A stretch of DNA of 6,374 nt from CAYQTL01 sp964420405 (lineage in GTDB: Bacteria; Acidobacteriota; Thermoanaerobaculia; Thermoanaerobaculales; Sulfomarinibacteraceae), in assembly GCA_964420405.1 (NCBI GenBank), contig CAYQTL010000133.1, positions 1-6,374 on the forward strand. The letters are read 5' to 3'. Made by a program: the position numbers and the translations under genes. The notes beneath the pieces were generated by a model. It saw only the letters and a program-made list of their open reading frames with translations. It had not been told where the DNA came from and did not search any database. Below are positions 1-6,364 of the stretch, piece after piece (position 1 is the stretch's first letter; every line of letters starts with the position of its first letter).

Positions 1-68
1 GGCCATCAACCGCCCGCTCATCCCGGGGGGTCGCCGGGCGCGAAGCGCACGAGCAAGCCGGCGCTACG
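1..68 (-). repeat. Dispersed repeat module, left copy (inverted)
   Basis: The reverse complement of 1-68 matches 6181-6248 at 66 of 68 positions by direct reading. The two differences are T/G and T/C, both in the first 26 bases of the module. Homology stops at the nonamer CGTAGCGCC (here as its complement at 60-68), so that side looks like a true boundary; the other side is cut by the window edge. The module contains short inverted arms (GCCCG and CGGGC) that could form a hairpin. No reading frame in it looks coding. It resembles a REP-like or non-autonomous dispersed repeat, but its family is unknown to me. Confidence 0.85.
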
Positions 69-69
69 G

Positions 70-94
70 GGGCTCCCGCAGATCGGGCCACCAC
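70..94 (+). repeat. 25-bp direct repeat, copy A
   Basis: Matches 152-176 at 24 of 25 positions; the single difference is C at 88 versus G at 170. The copies lie 82 bp apart in the same orientation. The unit starts GGGCTCCCGCAGATCGGG and begins just after the nonamer that bounds the left module. It may be part of a larger composite intergenic repeat. Confidence 0.8.
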
Positions 95-115
95 ACTCGG
101 ACGTCGCTTCGTAGC

Positions 116-132
116 GCCACCTTCCAGGTGGC
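116..132. repeat. Small palindrome, 6-bp stem and 5-nt loop
   Basis: GCCACC (116-121) and GGTGGC (127-132) are perfect inverted arms around the loop TTCCA. The palindrome follows a + strand copy of the nonamer CGTAGCGCC (110-118), which overlaps the left arm. There is no T-tract after it and no gene ends before it in the window, so I do not call it a terminator. It is more likely part of the intergenic repeat. Confidence 0.6.
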
Positions 133-151
133 ACGCTTTGCAGGCCGATGC

Positions 152-176
152 GGGCTCCCGCAGATCGGGGCACCAC
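152..176 (+). repeat. 25-bp direct repeat, copy B, inside nested inverted repeats
   Basis: Second copy of the 70-94 unit with one mismatch. It sits in a longer fold: CCGATGCG (145-152) pairs with CGCATCGG (182-189). A competing smaller hairpin is GCGGG (150-154) with CCCGC (157-161) around a two-base loop. The two structures share bases and exclude each other. Any role is unknown. Confidence 0.7.
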
Positions 177-244
177 GGTGTCGCATCGGTGTGGCTGTCG
201 CTGCCGCTGCCGCCGGCGCCGTCTCGGTGCGCGGACGGACCGTC

Positions 245-350
245 GGGATCGGGATCGGGATCGGGATCGAGGAAGGGGAACGGGATCGGGGAACGGGATC
301 GGGATCGGGGAAAGGGAACGGGATCGGGGAAAGGGAACGGGATCGGGATC
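245..350 (+). repeat. Nested G-rich minisatellite with G-quadruplex potential
   Basis: The array is built from GGGATC plus GGGGAAC or GGGGAAAGGGAAC blocks. Units in order are GGGATC four times (245-268), a degenerate spacer (269-274), GGGGAACGGGATC twice (275-287, 288-300), GGGATC once (301-306), GGGGAAAGGGAACGGGATC twice and perfect (307-325, 326-344), then GGGATC (345-350). Between 245 and 356 I count 17 runs of three or four G, nearly all separated by exactly three bases. Many overlapping sets therefore fit the G3+N1-7 quadruplex pattern on the + strand. There are also ten GATC sites. It ends about 95 bp before the first start codon. Confidence 0.92.
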
Positions 351-380
351 GGAGGGAGGCGGGGCCGGGCGCGGGGCGTG

Positions 381-400
381 CGAGCACGACGGCGCTACGG
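381..400 (-). repeat. Fragment of the dispersed module near the first promoter
   Basis: These 20 bases match 50-69 at 18 positions, and positions 381-399 match the reverse complement of 6181-6199 at 18 of 19. Only the boundary end of the module is present, including the nonamer complement GGCGCTACG at 391-399; the 44-bp core is absent. It lies in the same orientation as the left module. Confidence 0.6.
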
Positions 401-432
401 GTCGCGGGCGCGCGAAGCACCGGCATCGCTGC

Positions 433-438
433 TAGCAT
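433..438 (+). promoter_or_regulatory. Possible -10 element for the SDR gene, suggesting a leaderless start
   Basis: TAGCAT fits a bacterial -10 hexamer and ends six bases before the ATG at 445. Transcription would then begin at or next to the start codon. No purine-rich ribosome binding site is visible before this ATG, which agrees with a leaderless message. No good -35 hexamer is found at 16-18 bp spacing, so the call rests on the -10 alone. Confidence 0.35.
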
Positions 439-444
439 CGGGGC

Positions 445-1314
445 ATGCGTGTACTGATCGCGGGCTGTGGGTACGTGGGAAGCGAGCTGGGTCGGAGGCT
501 GGCGGAGGCCGGCCACCGGGTGTGGGGGCTGCGGCGCTCGTCCTCTCCGCTGCCGCCGGGAGTCGAGCGGGTGGCGGCGGACGTCACCGAGCCCGACAGC
601 CTGCGCGACCTGCCGGCCGACCTCGACGCGGTGGTGTACGCCGTCAGCGCCGACGGCTTCGAGGAGTCCGCCTACCGCCGCGCCTACGTGGAGGGGCCCG
701 CCAACCTGCGCCGGGCGCTGCGCCCGGCGAGCGGCCCGGCGCCGCGGTTCGTGTTCGTGTCCTCCACCGGCGTCTACGGCCAGCGGGACGGCTCGTGGGT
801 TGACGAGCACTCCCCCACCGAGCCGGGCGGGTTCTCCGGCCGCCTCGTGCTGGAGGGCGAGCAGCGGACGATCGCGGCCGGGCCGGAAGGCCACGTCGTC
901 CGGCTCGCGGGCCTGTACGGGCCGGGCCGGGTGCTGCTGGTGGACCGGTTGCGGGCCGGCGAGGCGAGCTGCACCGAGGACCCGCCCCGCTACCTCAATC
1001 TCGTCCACCGGGACGACGCTGCCGGGATCCTCGCCCACGTCCTCGCCCTGGCCGACCCGCCGCGGGTCCTGCTCGGCGTCGACGACGAGCCGGTCGACCG
1101 GTGCGTGATCCTGCGCTGGCTCGCCGACCGTCTCGGCGTGGTGCCGCCCCGGGTGGAGCCCGCCGCCGACGACGGACGCCGGGGCGGCCGATCCAACAAG
1201 CGCTGCTCCAACCGGCTGCTCCACGGGACCGGGTACCGACCGCGTTTCCCCACCTTCCGGGACGGGTACTCGGCCCTCGTGTCGCCGCCGGACGGCGGGC
1301 CATCCCGAGCCTGA
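445..1314 (+). CDS. YeeZ-like atypical SDR, NAD-dependent epimerase/dehydratase family protein
   Basis: A 289-residue cytoplasmic Rossmann-fold protein. The N-terminus MRVLIAGCGYVGSELGRRL gives a first beta strand and a dinucleotide-binding GxGxxG motif (GCGYVG, residues 7-12), which fixes the start at this ATG. Later landmarks are VSSTGVYG (105-112), followed by GSWVDE, and a C-terminal SNKRCSN segment followed by GYRPRFPTFRDGY. These are typical of the YeeZ group of atypical SDRs, and the length fits that group. The usual YxxxK catalytic pair is not evident: aligning LVLEGE (134-139) to the common SK-LE-E helix puts Ser and Val there. Substrate and reaction are unknown. The gene ends 10 bp before the GGT-like gene, so the two are probably one transcription unit. 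The fold assignment is firm; any specific enzyme name would be a guess. Confidence 0.88.
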   Translation: MRVLIAGCGYVGSELGRRLAEAGHRVWGLRRSSSPLPPGVERVAADVTEPDSLRDLPADLDAVVYAVSADGFEESAYRRAYVEGPANLRRALRPASGPAPRFVFVSSTGVYGQRDGSWVDEHSPTEPGGFSGRLVLEGEQRTIAAGPEGHVVRLAGLYGPGRVLLVDRLRAGEASCTEDPPRYLNLVHRDDAAGILAHVLALADPPRVLLGVDDEPVDRCVILRWLADRLGVVPPRVEPAADDGRRGGRSNKRCSNRLLHGTGYRPRFPTFRDGYSALVSPPDGGPSRA

Positions 1315-1324
1315 GAACCGGGCG

Positions 1325-3100
1325 ATGGAGCCGACGCCCACGACCGGCGCCCGGAGGCCCGCACCCGCCTCGCGGGACGCGCTCCGGTGGATCTTCGGCG
1401 CTCTCCTGGCCGCACTCGCCGCGTGCTCCCTCGCCCATCGTGGAGACGACCCGGACGTGGTGACGCGGGTCGCCGCCGATCCGGCGTTCAGCGACCGCGC
1501 GATGGTCGCGTCGAGCTCGGCGGAGGCGAACCGGGTCGGCGTCGAGGTCCTCCGGGCCGGCGGCAACGCGGTCGACGCGGCGGTCGCCGTCGCCGTCGCC
1601 CTCGGCGTCGTCGACGCCGGCGACTCGGGGCTCGGCGGCTCGGCGGTGATCCTGGTCCGGATGGCCGACGGCCGCGCGGTCGCGATCGACGGCTCGCCGG
1701 CGGTGCCGATCCAGGTCGACTGGAAGGCCCTCGGGCGGATCCAGGACGAGGACCGGAAGGCCGGGCCGGAGCTCGCGGCCGTGCCCGGCGCCCTCGCCGC
1801 CCTCGACCACGCCCTGCGCCGCTTCGGCACCATCGGCCTGCGGGACGCGATCGGGCCGTCGATACCCCTCGCGTCGGCCGGGTCGGTGGTGACGCCGTTC
1901 CAGCGCGGCTCGATCCTGAAGTACCTGGACGACGTCCGGGCGACCTCGCCGCTCGACCGGATCCTGCTCGACGACGCCGGGGACGCGATCCCGGTCGGCG
2001 CGGTGCTGCGCTGGCCGGGGCTCGACCGCACCCTGCGCCGGATCGCCGAGCGCGGCGCCGGCGAGCTGTACCACGGCGCCATGGCCGCCGAGATCGAGGC
2101 CGACATGCGCCACAGGGGCGGCTTCGTCCGCAGCGCCGACCTCGCCCTGTACCGGGTGCGCGAGCTCGAGCCCCTGCGCACCACCTACCGCGGCCGCGAG
2201 GTGCTCGGTTTCCCGCTGCCGGGCGCCGGCGGAGCGGTCGTGGCGGGCCTCAACATCCTCGGACATTTCCCGCCCGCACTCCTCGCGACCGACGGCGTCG
2301 AGCGCCTCCAGGTGCTGGCCGAGGCGTTCCACATCGCGCTGGAGGACCAGCGCCGGACCCTCGACCAGATCGCGGCGCCCCAGGCGGCCCAGGACGTCAC
2401 CTACCTGTCCCGCGAGCACGCCCGGCGACGGGCCGCGCTGATCGTCCCCGGCCGGCCGGTCCCGCCCGACGCGCTCGGATCCCCGGGCTGGCGGCCGGAC
2501 CTGGAGAGCCAGACCGTCCAGGTGTCGGTGGTCGACGCCGACGGCAACGCGGTCGCCCTCACCCAGAGCCTGGGCCGGTTCTACGGCAACAAGATCGTCG
2601 CCGACGGCCTCGGCTTCCCCTACAACACCTTCCTGTCGGGCCTCGACGCCCACCGTCCCGGGGAGGTGACGATGCGCTCGCCGATCGCGACCGACGGCGC
2701 GCCGACCATCGTGGTGGAGGACGGCCGGCCGCTGCTCGTCCTCGGCGCCTCGGGCAGCTCCCGCATCCCGGGGGCGGTCGCCACGGTGATCTCCAACGTG
2801 GTCGACCGCGGGATGCCCCTCGGCAGGGCGATCGAGGCGCCGCGGTCGCTGTGGTCGGCCGGCAACACCACGAAGGGCCTGCTGCTCGAGGTGCGGCCTC
2901 CGGTGACGGTGGCCCATGCCCGGAAGCTCGAAGCGATGGGCTACGAGGACGGGCGGCGGGAGCGCTTCCCGATCCGCTACGAGGACCTGTCCCGCTTCGG
3001 GGGGGTCAACGCGGTCCACCGTGATCCGGCGACGGGACGGCTGACCGGCGTCGGCGACCCGCGCCGCAACGGCCACGCCCTCGGCCTCGGCCCGCCGTGA
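1325..3100 (+). CDS. Gamma-glutamyltranspeptidase-fold lipoprotein with an altered substrate pocket
   Basis: A 591-residue Ntn-hydrolase of the GGT family. The N-terminus has a basic stretch, a hydrophobic core (about 20-33) and a lipobox LAAC with Cys34, so it should be exported and lipid-anchored at the envelope. Family landmarks are GGNAVDAAVAVAVALGVVDA, then VPGALAAL, GGFVRSADLALYRVRELEPL and PLPGAGG. The autoprocessing site is at Thr397 in SQT-VQVSVVDADGNAVALT, giving predicted large and small chains of about 362 and 195 residues, close to E. coli GGT. By eye alignment, the E. coli gamma-glutamyl-binding residues Arg114, Asn411, Gln430, Asp433, Ser462, Ser463 and Gly484 are Ser124, Gly417, Phe436, Gly439, Thr456, Asp457 and Ser478 here; Gly483 is kept as Gly477. 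Fold and self-cleavage are likely, but classic glutathione hydrolysis is doubtful. There is no clear ribosome binding site; translation may be coupled to the SDR gene 10 bp upstream. Confidence 0.87.
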   Translation: MEPTPTTGARRPAPASRDALRWIFGALLAALAACSLAHRGDDPDVVTRVAADPAFSDRAMVASSSAEANRVGVEVLRAGGNAVDAAVAVAVALGVVDAGDSGLGGSAVILVRMADGRAVAIDGSPAVPIQVDWKALGRIQDEDRKAGPELAAVPGALAALDHALRRFGTIGLRDAIGPSIPLASAGSVVTPFQRGSILKYLDDVRATSPLDRILLDDAGDAIPVGAVLRWPGLDRTLRRIAERGAGELYHGAMAAEIEADMRHRGGFVRSADLALYRVRELEPLRTTYRGREVLGFPLPGAGGAVVAGLNILGHFPPALLATDGVERLQVLAEAFHIALEDQRRTLDQIAAPQAAQDVTYLSREHARRRAALIVPGRPVPPDALGSPGWRPDLESQTVQVSVVDADGNAVALTQSLGRFYGNKIVADGLGFPYNTFLSGLDAHRPGEVTMRSPIATDGAPTIVVEDGRPLLVLGASGSSRIPGAVATVISNVVDRGMPLGRAIEAPRSLWSAGNTTKGLLLEVRPPVTVAHARKLEAMGYEDGRRERFPIRYEDLSRFGGVNAVHRDPATGRLTGVGDPRRNGHALGLGPP

Positions 3101-3152
3101 CGCCCCGTCGGCACGGCACGCACCGGCTGCGGGAGAGCGGACCGAGCTGCTC

Positions 3153-3158
3153 TACACT
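3153..3158 (+). promoter_or_regulatory. Possible -10 element for the receptor gene
   Basis: TACACT in the 109-bp gap after the GGT-like gene fits a -10 hexamer and is followed by GGGGCA, where initiation could fall. This gives a 5' leader of roughly 45 bases containing the ribosome binding site. The upstream sequence lacks a convincing -35 hexamer. The GGGGCA that follows also occurs after the -10-like element of the first gene (441-445), so the two sites look alike. I see no terminator hairpin with a T-tract in the gap, so read-through from upstream is possible. Confidence 0.35.
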
Positions 3159-3197
3159 GGGGCACACGCTCGCGGCCGGAGTACCCGTCGGGACATC

Positions 3198-3202
3198 GGG
3201 AG
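3198..3202 (+). promoter_or_regulatory. Ribosome binding site of the receptor gene
   Basis: GGGAG, within the purine run GGGAGAG (3198-3204), lies seven bases before the ATG at 3210. This is a good Shine-Dalgarno match and supports that start. It is the only clear site among the three genes. Confidence 0.7.
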
Positions 3203-3209
3203 AGCTCGG

Positions 3210-6125
3210 ATGAACGGTCTGGGGAGGATGCTGCCGCTGCACGTCGCGCTCGCGGCGCTGGTCGTGAGCTGGGTCGGCGGCGCCCTCCCGGCGGCCGCCG
3301 GAGGCGTCACCACCGGCGCCGTCGCCGGTCGGGTGGTGGACTCCGGCGGGCGGCCGGTGGCCGGCGCGACCGTCGTCGTGACTGGCCTCCAGGGCGCCGT
3401 CACCATGACGACCGACGGCGACGGCCGGTTCCTCGCGCCCTATGTGGCCCCCGGGCCGGCCTCGGTCCGGGTGGAGCACCCGGAGTTCCGTGCCGCCGAG
3501 CGGCGCGCACTCCGGGTCCGGCTGGGCCAGCGGATCTCGGTGGACGTCACCCTCCCACCGCGCGCCTTCGAGGGCGCCGTGGACGTCGGCGCCGCGGCGC
3601 CGCTGCTCGACCTGGCCTCGGCGAACCCCGGCTTCTCCGTGGATACCGACGCTCTCGGCCGGGCGCCCGTCGGGCGGCAGCTCGCCGAAGCGATCGCGCT
3701 CGCTCCGGGTGTCTCCGACAGCGGCGGCGCCGGCCGCTCCAACCCGTCCATCTCGGGCGGCAGCGGCCTCGAGAACCTGTACGTGGTCGACGGCGTCAAC
3801 ATCACCGACGCCCGCTACGGCGCCCTCGGCGTGTACTCGAGCGAGTACGGCGCCCTCGGCAACGGCGTCAGCTACGACTTCGTCGACGAGGTCCGCGTGC
3901 AGGCAGGCGGCGGCAGCGCGGCCCTTCCCCAGTCCACCGGAGGGGTGGTGTCGGTGGTCACCCGCAGCGGCTCCAACGAGCTGCACGGAAGCCTGTTCGC
4001 CTACGCCGCCCCGTCGTCGCTCGAAGGCGACCGGCCCGAGCTGACCCTCGCCAACGGCGCGGTCAACACCACCGCCGAGTCGTCCCGCGAGCTCGGCTTC
4101 ACGCTCGGCGGGCCGCTCGTCCGCGACCGGCTGTTCTTCTTCGTCGCCGCCGGCCGCCGCGACGTCACCACCACGTTCGAGGCGCCGGAGGGCTTCCCGC
4201 TGCGCGATCTCGGCGAGGTCGACCGGGACCGCAGCGTGCGCTCGTATGCCGGCAAGCTGACGTGGCTGGCGGGCGCAGGCCACCGGCTCGAGATGTCGGC
4301 GTTCGGCGACCCGACGACCGGTGACACCGGCCCCCAGTCGTCCGACGCGATGCGGTTCCGCTCCGACAGCGCCTTCAGCCGGATCGAGTTCGGGGGCCAC
4401 GCCCAGAGCCTCAGGTACCAGGGCGTGCCGCGGCCGGCGTGGCTGGTGGAGGCGTCCCTCGCCCACGCCGCCAGCACCTTCGGGGAACGCGTGTCGGTCG
4501 ACGAGTGGCAGGTCACCGACGAGACCGTCACCCCGGTCCGGATCACCGGCGGCAAGGGCCGGTTCGAGGCGGGCAACGACGGCGACAGCCGTCAGCTGCG
4601 CGCCGGCTCGACCCACCTGCTCGGCCGCCACGAGCTACGGTGGGGCGTCGACCATGAGCGCACGGAAGCGGACTCGGAGCGCGACATCACCGGCCCTCCG
4701 ATCGTGCTCGCCGACGGCCGGACCACCGCCACCGGGGTGCTGGTGGACATCCTGCCCGACCCGACCTACGGCCGGATCTACCGCGTGACCCGCGCCGAGC
4801 TCCAACGGGTCCGCTCGAGCACCGGCCGCTTCACCAGCGCCTTCGTCCAGGACCGGGTCACCCTCGGCGGGTCCCTGACGTTGGAGGCCGGGCTTCGCTG
4901 GGAGCGCCAGCACCTGGCGGGGTCCGGCGCCAGCGTGACCTTCGACGACAGCTGGGCGCCCCGTCTCGGGGTGAGCTGGGATCCCCTCGGCGGGGGCCGG
5001 ACCAAGCTCTACGCGAGCTGGGGCCGGGGCTTCGCCCGGATCCCCAACGGCCTCGCGGTGTCACTGCTCGGCGCCGGCGGCCGTGTCCGCCGTGCCGACT
5101 ACTTCGACCCCGGCCTGACCGAGCCGATCCCCGACGGGGTCGAGGCCGGCGGCACCACCACCCACCTAGTGGTGTCGGGCTCCGAGCCGGCCCGCGTCGA
5201 CCCGGCCGCCGAGGTGACCACCGTCGAGCAGCTCTCCGCCGGCTTCGAGTGGGTGCCGCTTCCGGAGCTGGTCCTCGGCGTCCGCTACCTGCACCGCAGC
5301 ATGCCGGTCGTCCTCGAGGACGTCACGAACGCGTCCCTGTGGCTGACCTTCGTCGGCGCCGACGACGTCGAGTACATGGTCACGAACCCGGGCGACGGCC
5401 ACCCGCCGACGGTCGACGGGATCGGCCGGTTCGTCGACCCGGTGCACCGCTACGACGCCGTCGAGGTGACCGCCGAGAGGCGTTTCGCCGACCGCTGGTC
5501 GCTGCTCGCGTCGTACCGCTGGTCGCGGCTGGAGGGCAACTACGAGGGGTTCTACCGCAACGACACCGACCAGTCCTCGCCCGCCATCACGTCGATCTTC
5601 GACTTTCCGCCCGACGACCCCACCTACACCGAGATCGGCGTGCCCCTCCACGGGTTCCGCGGGGACATCCGCTACCTGGCCGAGACCCGCCCGCTGCCCA
5701 ACGACCGCCCCCACCAGCTCAAGGTGCTCGGCAGCTACCGGTTCGACGCCGGCATCGGGGTCGGCGCCGGGCTGCTCGCCTCCAGCGGCCGGCCGCTGAC
5801 GCCGATGGCGGTCAACCCGGTCTACGGCCGCGCCGGCGAGATCCCCGAGGCCCCGCGAGGCTCGGGGATCGAGACCGAGGACGGCTTCACCCGCCGCACG
5901 CAGTCCGAGTGGTCCCTCGACCTCCACCTCGACTACGAGCTGCCGCTGCGGACCGGCCGGCTGGTCCTCATCCTTGACGTCTTCAACGTCCTCGACCGCG
6001 ACGGTGTCACCGACTACGACCAGAACACCGAGCGCGACTTCGGGGTCCTCAACCCCGATTTCGGCCGCCGTACCGCCCACCAGGCCCCGCGCTCCGTCCG
6101 CCTCGGCCTCCGCTTCGAGCTGTAG
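3210..6125 (+). CDS. TonB-dependent outer-membrane receptor with carboxypeptidase-regulatory-like domain
   Basis: A 971-residue outer-membrane beta-barrel protein, probably an energy-dependent importer driven by TonB-ExbB-ExbD; the ligand is unknown. Residues 1-30 form a signal peptide, with likely cleavage after LPAAA. Residues 36-117 form a beta-sandwich of the CarboxypepD_reg type (GAVAGRVVDSGGRPVAGATV, then TDGDGRFLAPYVAPG and ISVDVTLPP). The plug covers about 120-255, with ENLYVVDGVNI (188-198) and STGGVVSVVTRSGSN (242-256), both typical of this receptor group. The rest is the barrel, with alternating aromatic and polar strands ending in SVRLGLRFEL; the last residue is Leu where Phe is usual. 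Length is normal for the family. The architecture resembles the Oar-like receptors numerous in Acidobacteriota. The start is supported by a GGGAG site and the signal peptide. No partner lipoprotein (SusD-like) is in the window, and linkage to the upstream lipoprotein is by neighbourhood only. Confidence 0.92.
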   Translation: MNGLGRMLPLHVALAALVVSWVGGALPAAAGGVTTGAVAGRVVDSGGRPVAGATVVVTGLQGAVTMTTDGDGRFLAPYVAPGPASVRVEHPEFRAAERRALRVRLGQRISVDVTLPPRAFEGAVDVGAAAPLLDLASANPGFSVDTDALGRAPVGRQLAEAIALAPGVSDSGGAGRSNPSISGGSGLENLYVVDGVNITDARYGALGVYSSEYGALGNGVSYDFVDEVRVQAGGGSAALPQSTGGVVSVVTRSGSNELHGSLFAYAAPSSLEGDRPELTLANGAVNTTAESSRELGFTLGGPLVRDRLFFFVAAGRRDVTTTFEAPEGFPLRDLGEVDRDRSVRSYAGKLTWLAGAGHRLEMSAFGDPTTGDTGPQSSDAMRFRSDSAFSRIEFGGHAQSLRYQGVPRPAWLVEASLAHAASTFGERVSVDEWQVTDETVTPVRITGGKGRFEAGNDGDSRQLRAGSTHLLGRHELRWGVDHERTEADSERDITGPPIVLADGRTTATGVLVDILPDPTYGRIYRVTRAELQRVRSSTGRFTSAFVQDRVTLGGSLTLEAGLRWERQHLAGSGASVTFDDSWAPRLGVSWDPLGGGRTKLYASWGRGFARIPNGLAVSLLGAGGRVRRADYFDPGLTEPIPDGVEAGGTTTHLVVSGSEPARVDPAAEVTTVEQLSAGFEWVPLPELVLGVRYLHRSMPVVLEDVTNASLWLTFVGADDVEYMVTNPGDGHPPTVDGIGRFVDPVHRYDAVEVTAERRFADRWSLLASYRWSRLEGNYEGFYRNDTDQSSPAITSIFDFPPDDPTYTEIGVPLHGFRGDIRYLAETRPLPNDRPHQLKVLGSYRFDAGIGVGAGLLASSGRPLTPMAVNPVYGRAGEIPEAPRGSGIETEDGFTRRTQSEWSLDLHLDYELPLRTGRLVLILDVFNVLDRDGVTDYDQNTERDFGVLNPDFGRRTAHQAPRSVRLGLRFEL

Positions 6126-6158
6126 CCCGCGTCGCGCCACCAATCGCGAAACGACGGA

Positions 6159-6192
6159 TTCTCGTAGCGCGCCGGCTTCTCGTAGCGCCGGC
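6159..6192 (+). repeat. Short tandem repeat joined to the right module
   Basis: Two adjacent units: TTCTCGTAGCGCGCCGGC (6159-6176) and TTCTCGTAGCGCCGGC (6177-6192). They differ by a two-base GC insertion. The second unit carries the nonamer that opens the module at 6181. GCCGGC at 6171-6176 and at 6187-6192 is self-complementary, so the copies could pair as a 6-bp stem with a 10-nt loop about 45 bp after the receptor stop codon. Without a T-tract this is at best a weak terminator. Confidence 0.7.
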
Positions 6193-6250
6193 GTGCTCGT
6201 GCGCTCCGCGCCCGGCGACCCCCCGGGATGAGCGGGCGGTTGATGGCCAC
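6181..6250 (+). repeat. Dispersed repeat module, right copy 1
   Basis: Inverted relative to the left copy and matching it at 66 of 68 comparable positions. It starts with the nonamer CGTAGCGCC and ends with TTGATGGCCAC. Its last 44 bases (6207-6250) are identical to 6321-6364. It lies 55 bp after the receptor stop codon, so it is intergenic. Confidence 0.88.
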
Positions 6251-6307
6251 GCCCCCGCCCTCTTCGACCCCCAGTGGCCTCAACCGCAGCCGCTCCCTCC
6301 GGTGGGT

Positions 6308-6364
6308 TGCGCGTGCGCGTCGCGCCCGGCGACCCCCCGGGATGAGCGGGCGGTTGATGGCCAC
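6308..6364 (+). repeat. Dispersed repeat module, right copy 2 (lacking the boundary end)
   Basis: Aligns without gaps to 6194-6250 with 54 of 57 identical bases; the core 6321-6364 is identical. The first part of the module, including the nonamer, is missing. It has the same orientation as copy 1 and is separated from it by 57 bp of unrelated C-rich sequence (6251-6307) in which I see nothing else. Confidence 0.85.

Larger units (their letters stand above)
1..444. other. Repeat-rich non-coding region upstream of the first gene
   Basis: I see no credible gene in this stretch. From left to right it holds the inverted copy of a 68-bp module (1-68), a 25-bp repeat (70-94), a short hairpin (116-132), the second 25-bp repeat (152-176) inside an 8-bp inverted repeat (145-152 with 182-189), a G-rich minisatellite (245-350), a 20-bp fragment of the module (381-400) and a -10-like hexamer (433-438). 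Open frames crossing it translate to Arg/Gly/Ser/Pro-rich low-complexity protein, as expected from repeat DNA with few A/T-rich stop codons. Confidence 0.8.

Noticed and set aside
245..350. The minisatellite as a CRISPR array.
   Set aside because: Units are 6-19 bp and directly abutting, with no unique spacers of constant length and no cas genes nearby.
128..803. Three overlapping + strand open frames through the minisatellite.
   Set aside because: Their products are low-complexity Gly/Ser/Arg repeats that then run out of frame into the SDR gene. There is no ribosome binding site or family similarity.
64..2184. Long open frame on the minus strand (706 codons), with another at 995-3076.
   Set aside because: They lie antisense to well-supported genes, translate to Arg/Pro/Ala/Gly-rich sequence without recognisable domains, and run through the minisatellite. 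Long antisense frames are expected in very GC-rich DNA because stop codons are rare.
3101..3209. A transcription terminator between the GGT-like and receptor genes.
   Set aside because: I found no stable hairpin followed by a T-tract in these 109 bases.
3816..3860. A perfect 15-bp direct repeat, 30 bp apart and in frame in the receptor gene, encoding YGALG twice.
   Set aside because: From family knowledge, receptors of this type commonly carry a similar double motif after VVDGVNI, so it looks like a conserved plug feature with shared codons and not a recent duplication.
1..6250. The inverted 68-bp copies read as terminal inverted repeats of a 6.2-kb transposon.
   Set aside because: There is no transposase, integrase or resolvase in between. 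A third copy lies just outside and a fragment lies inside, and target-site duplications cannot be checked at the left edge. A dispersed repeat family explains the data better.
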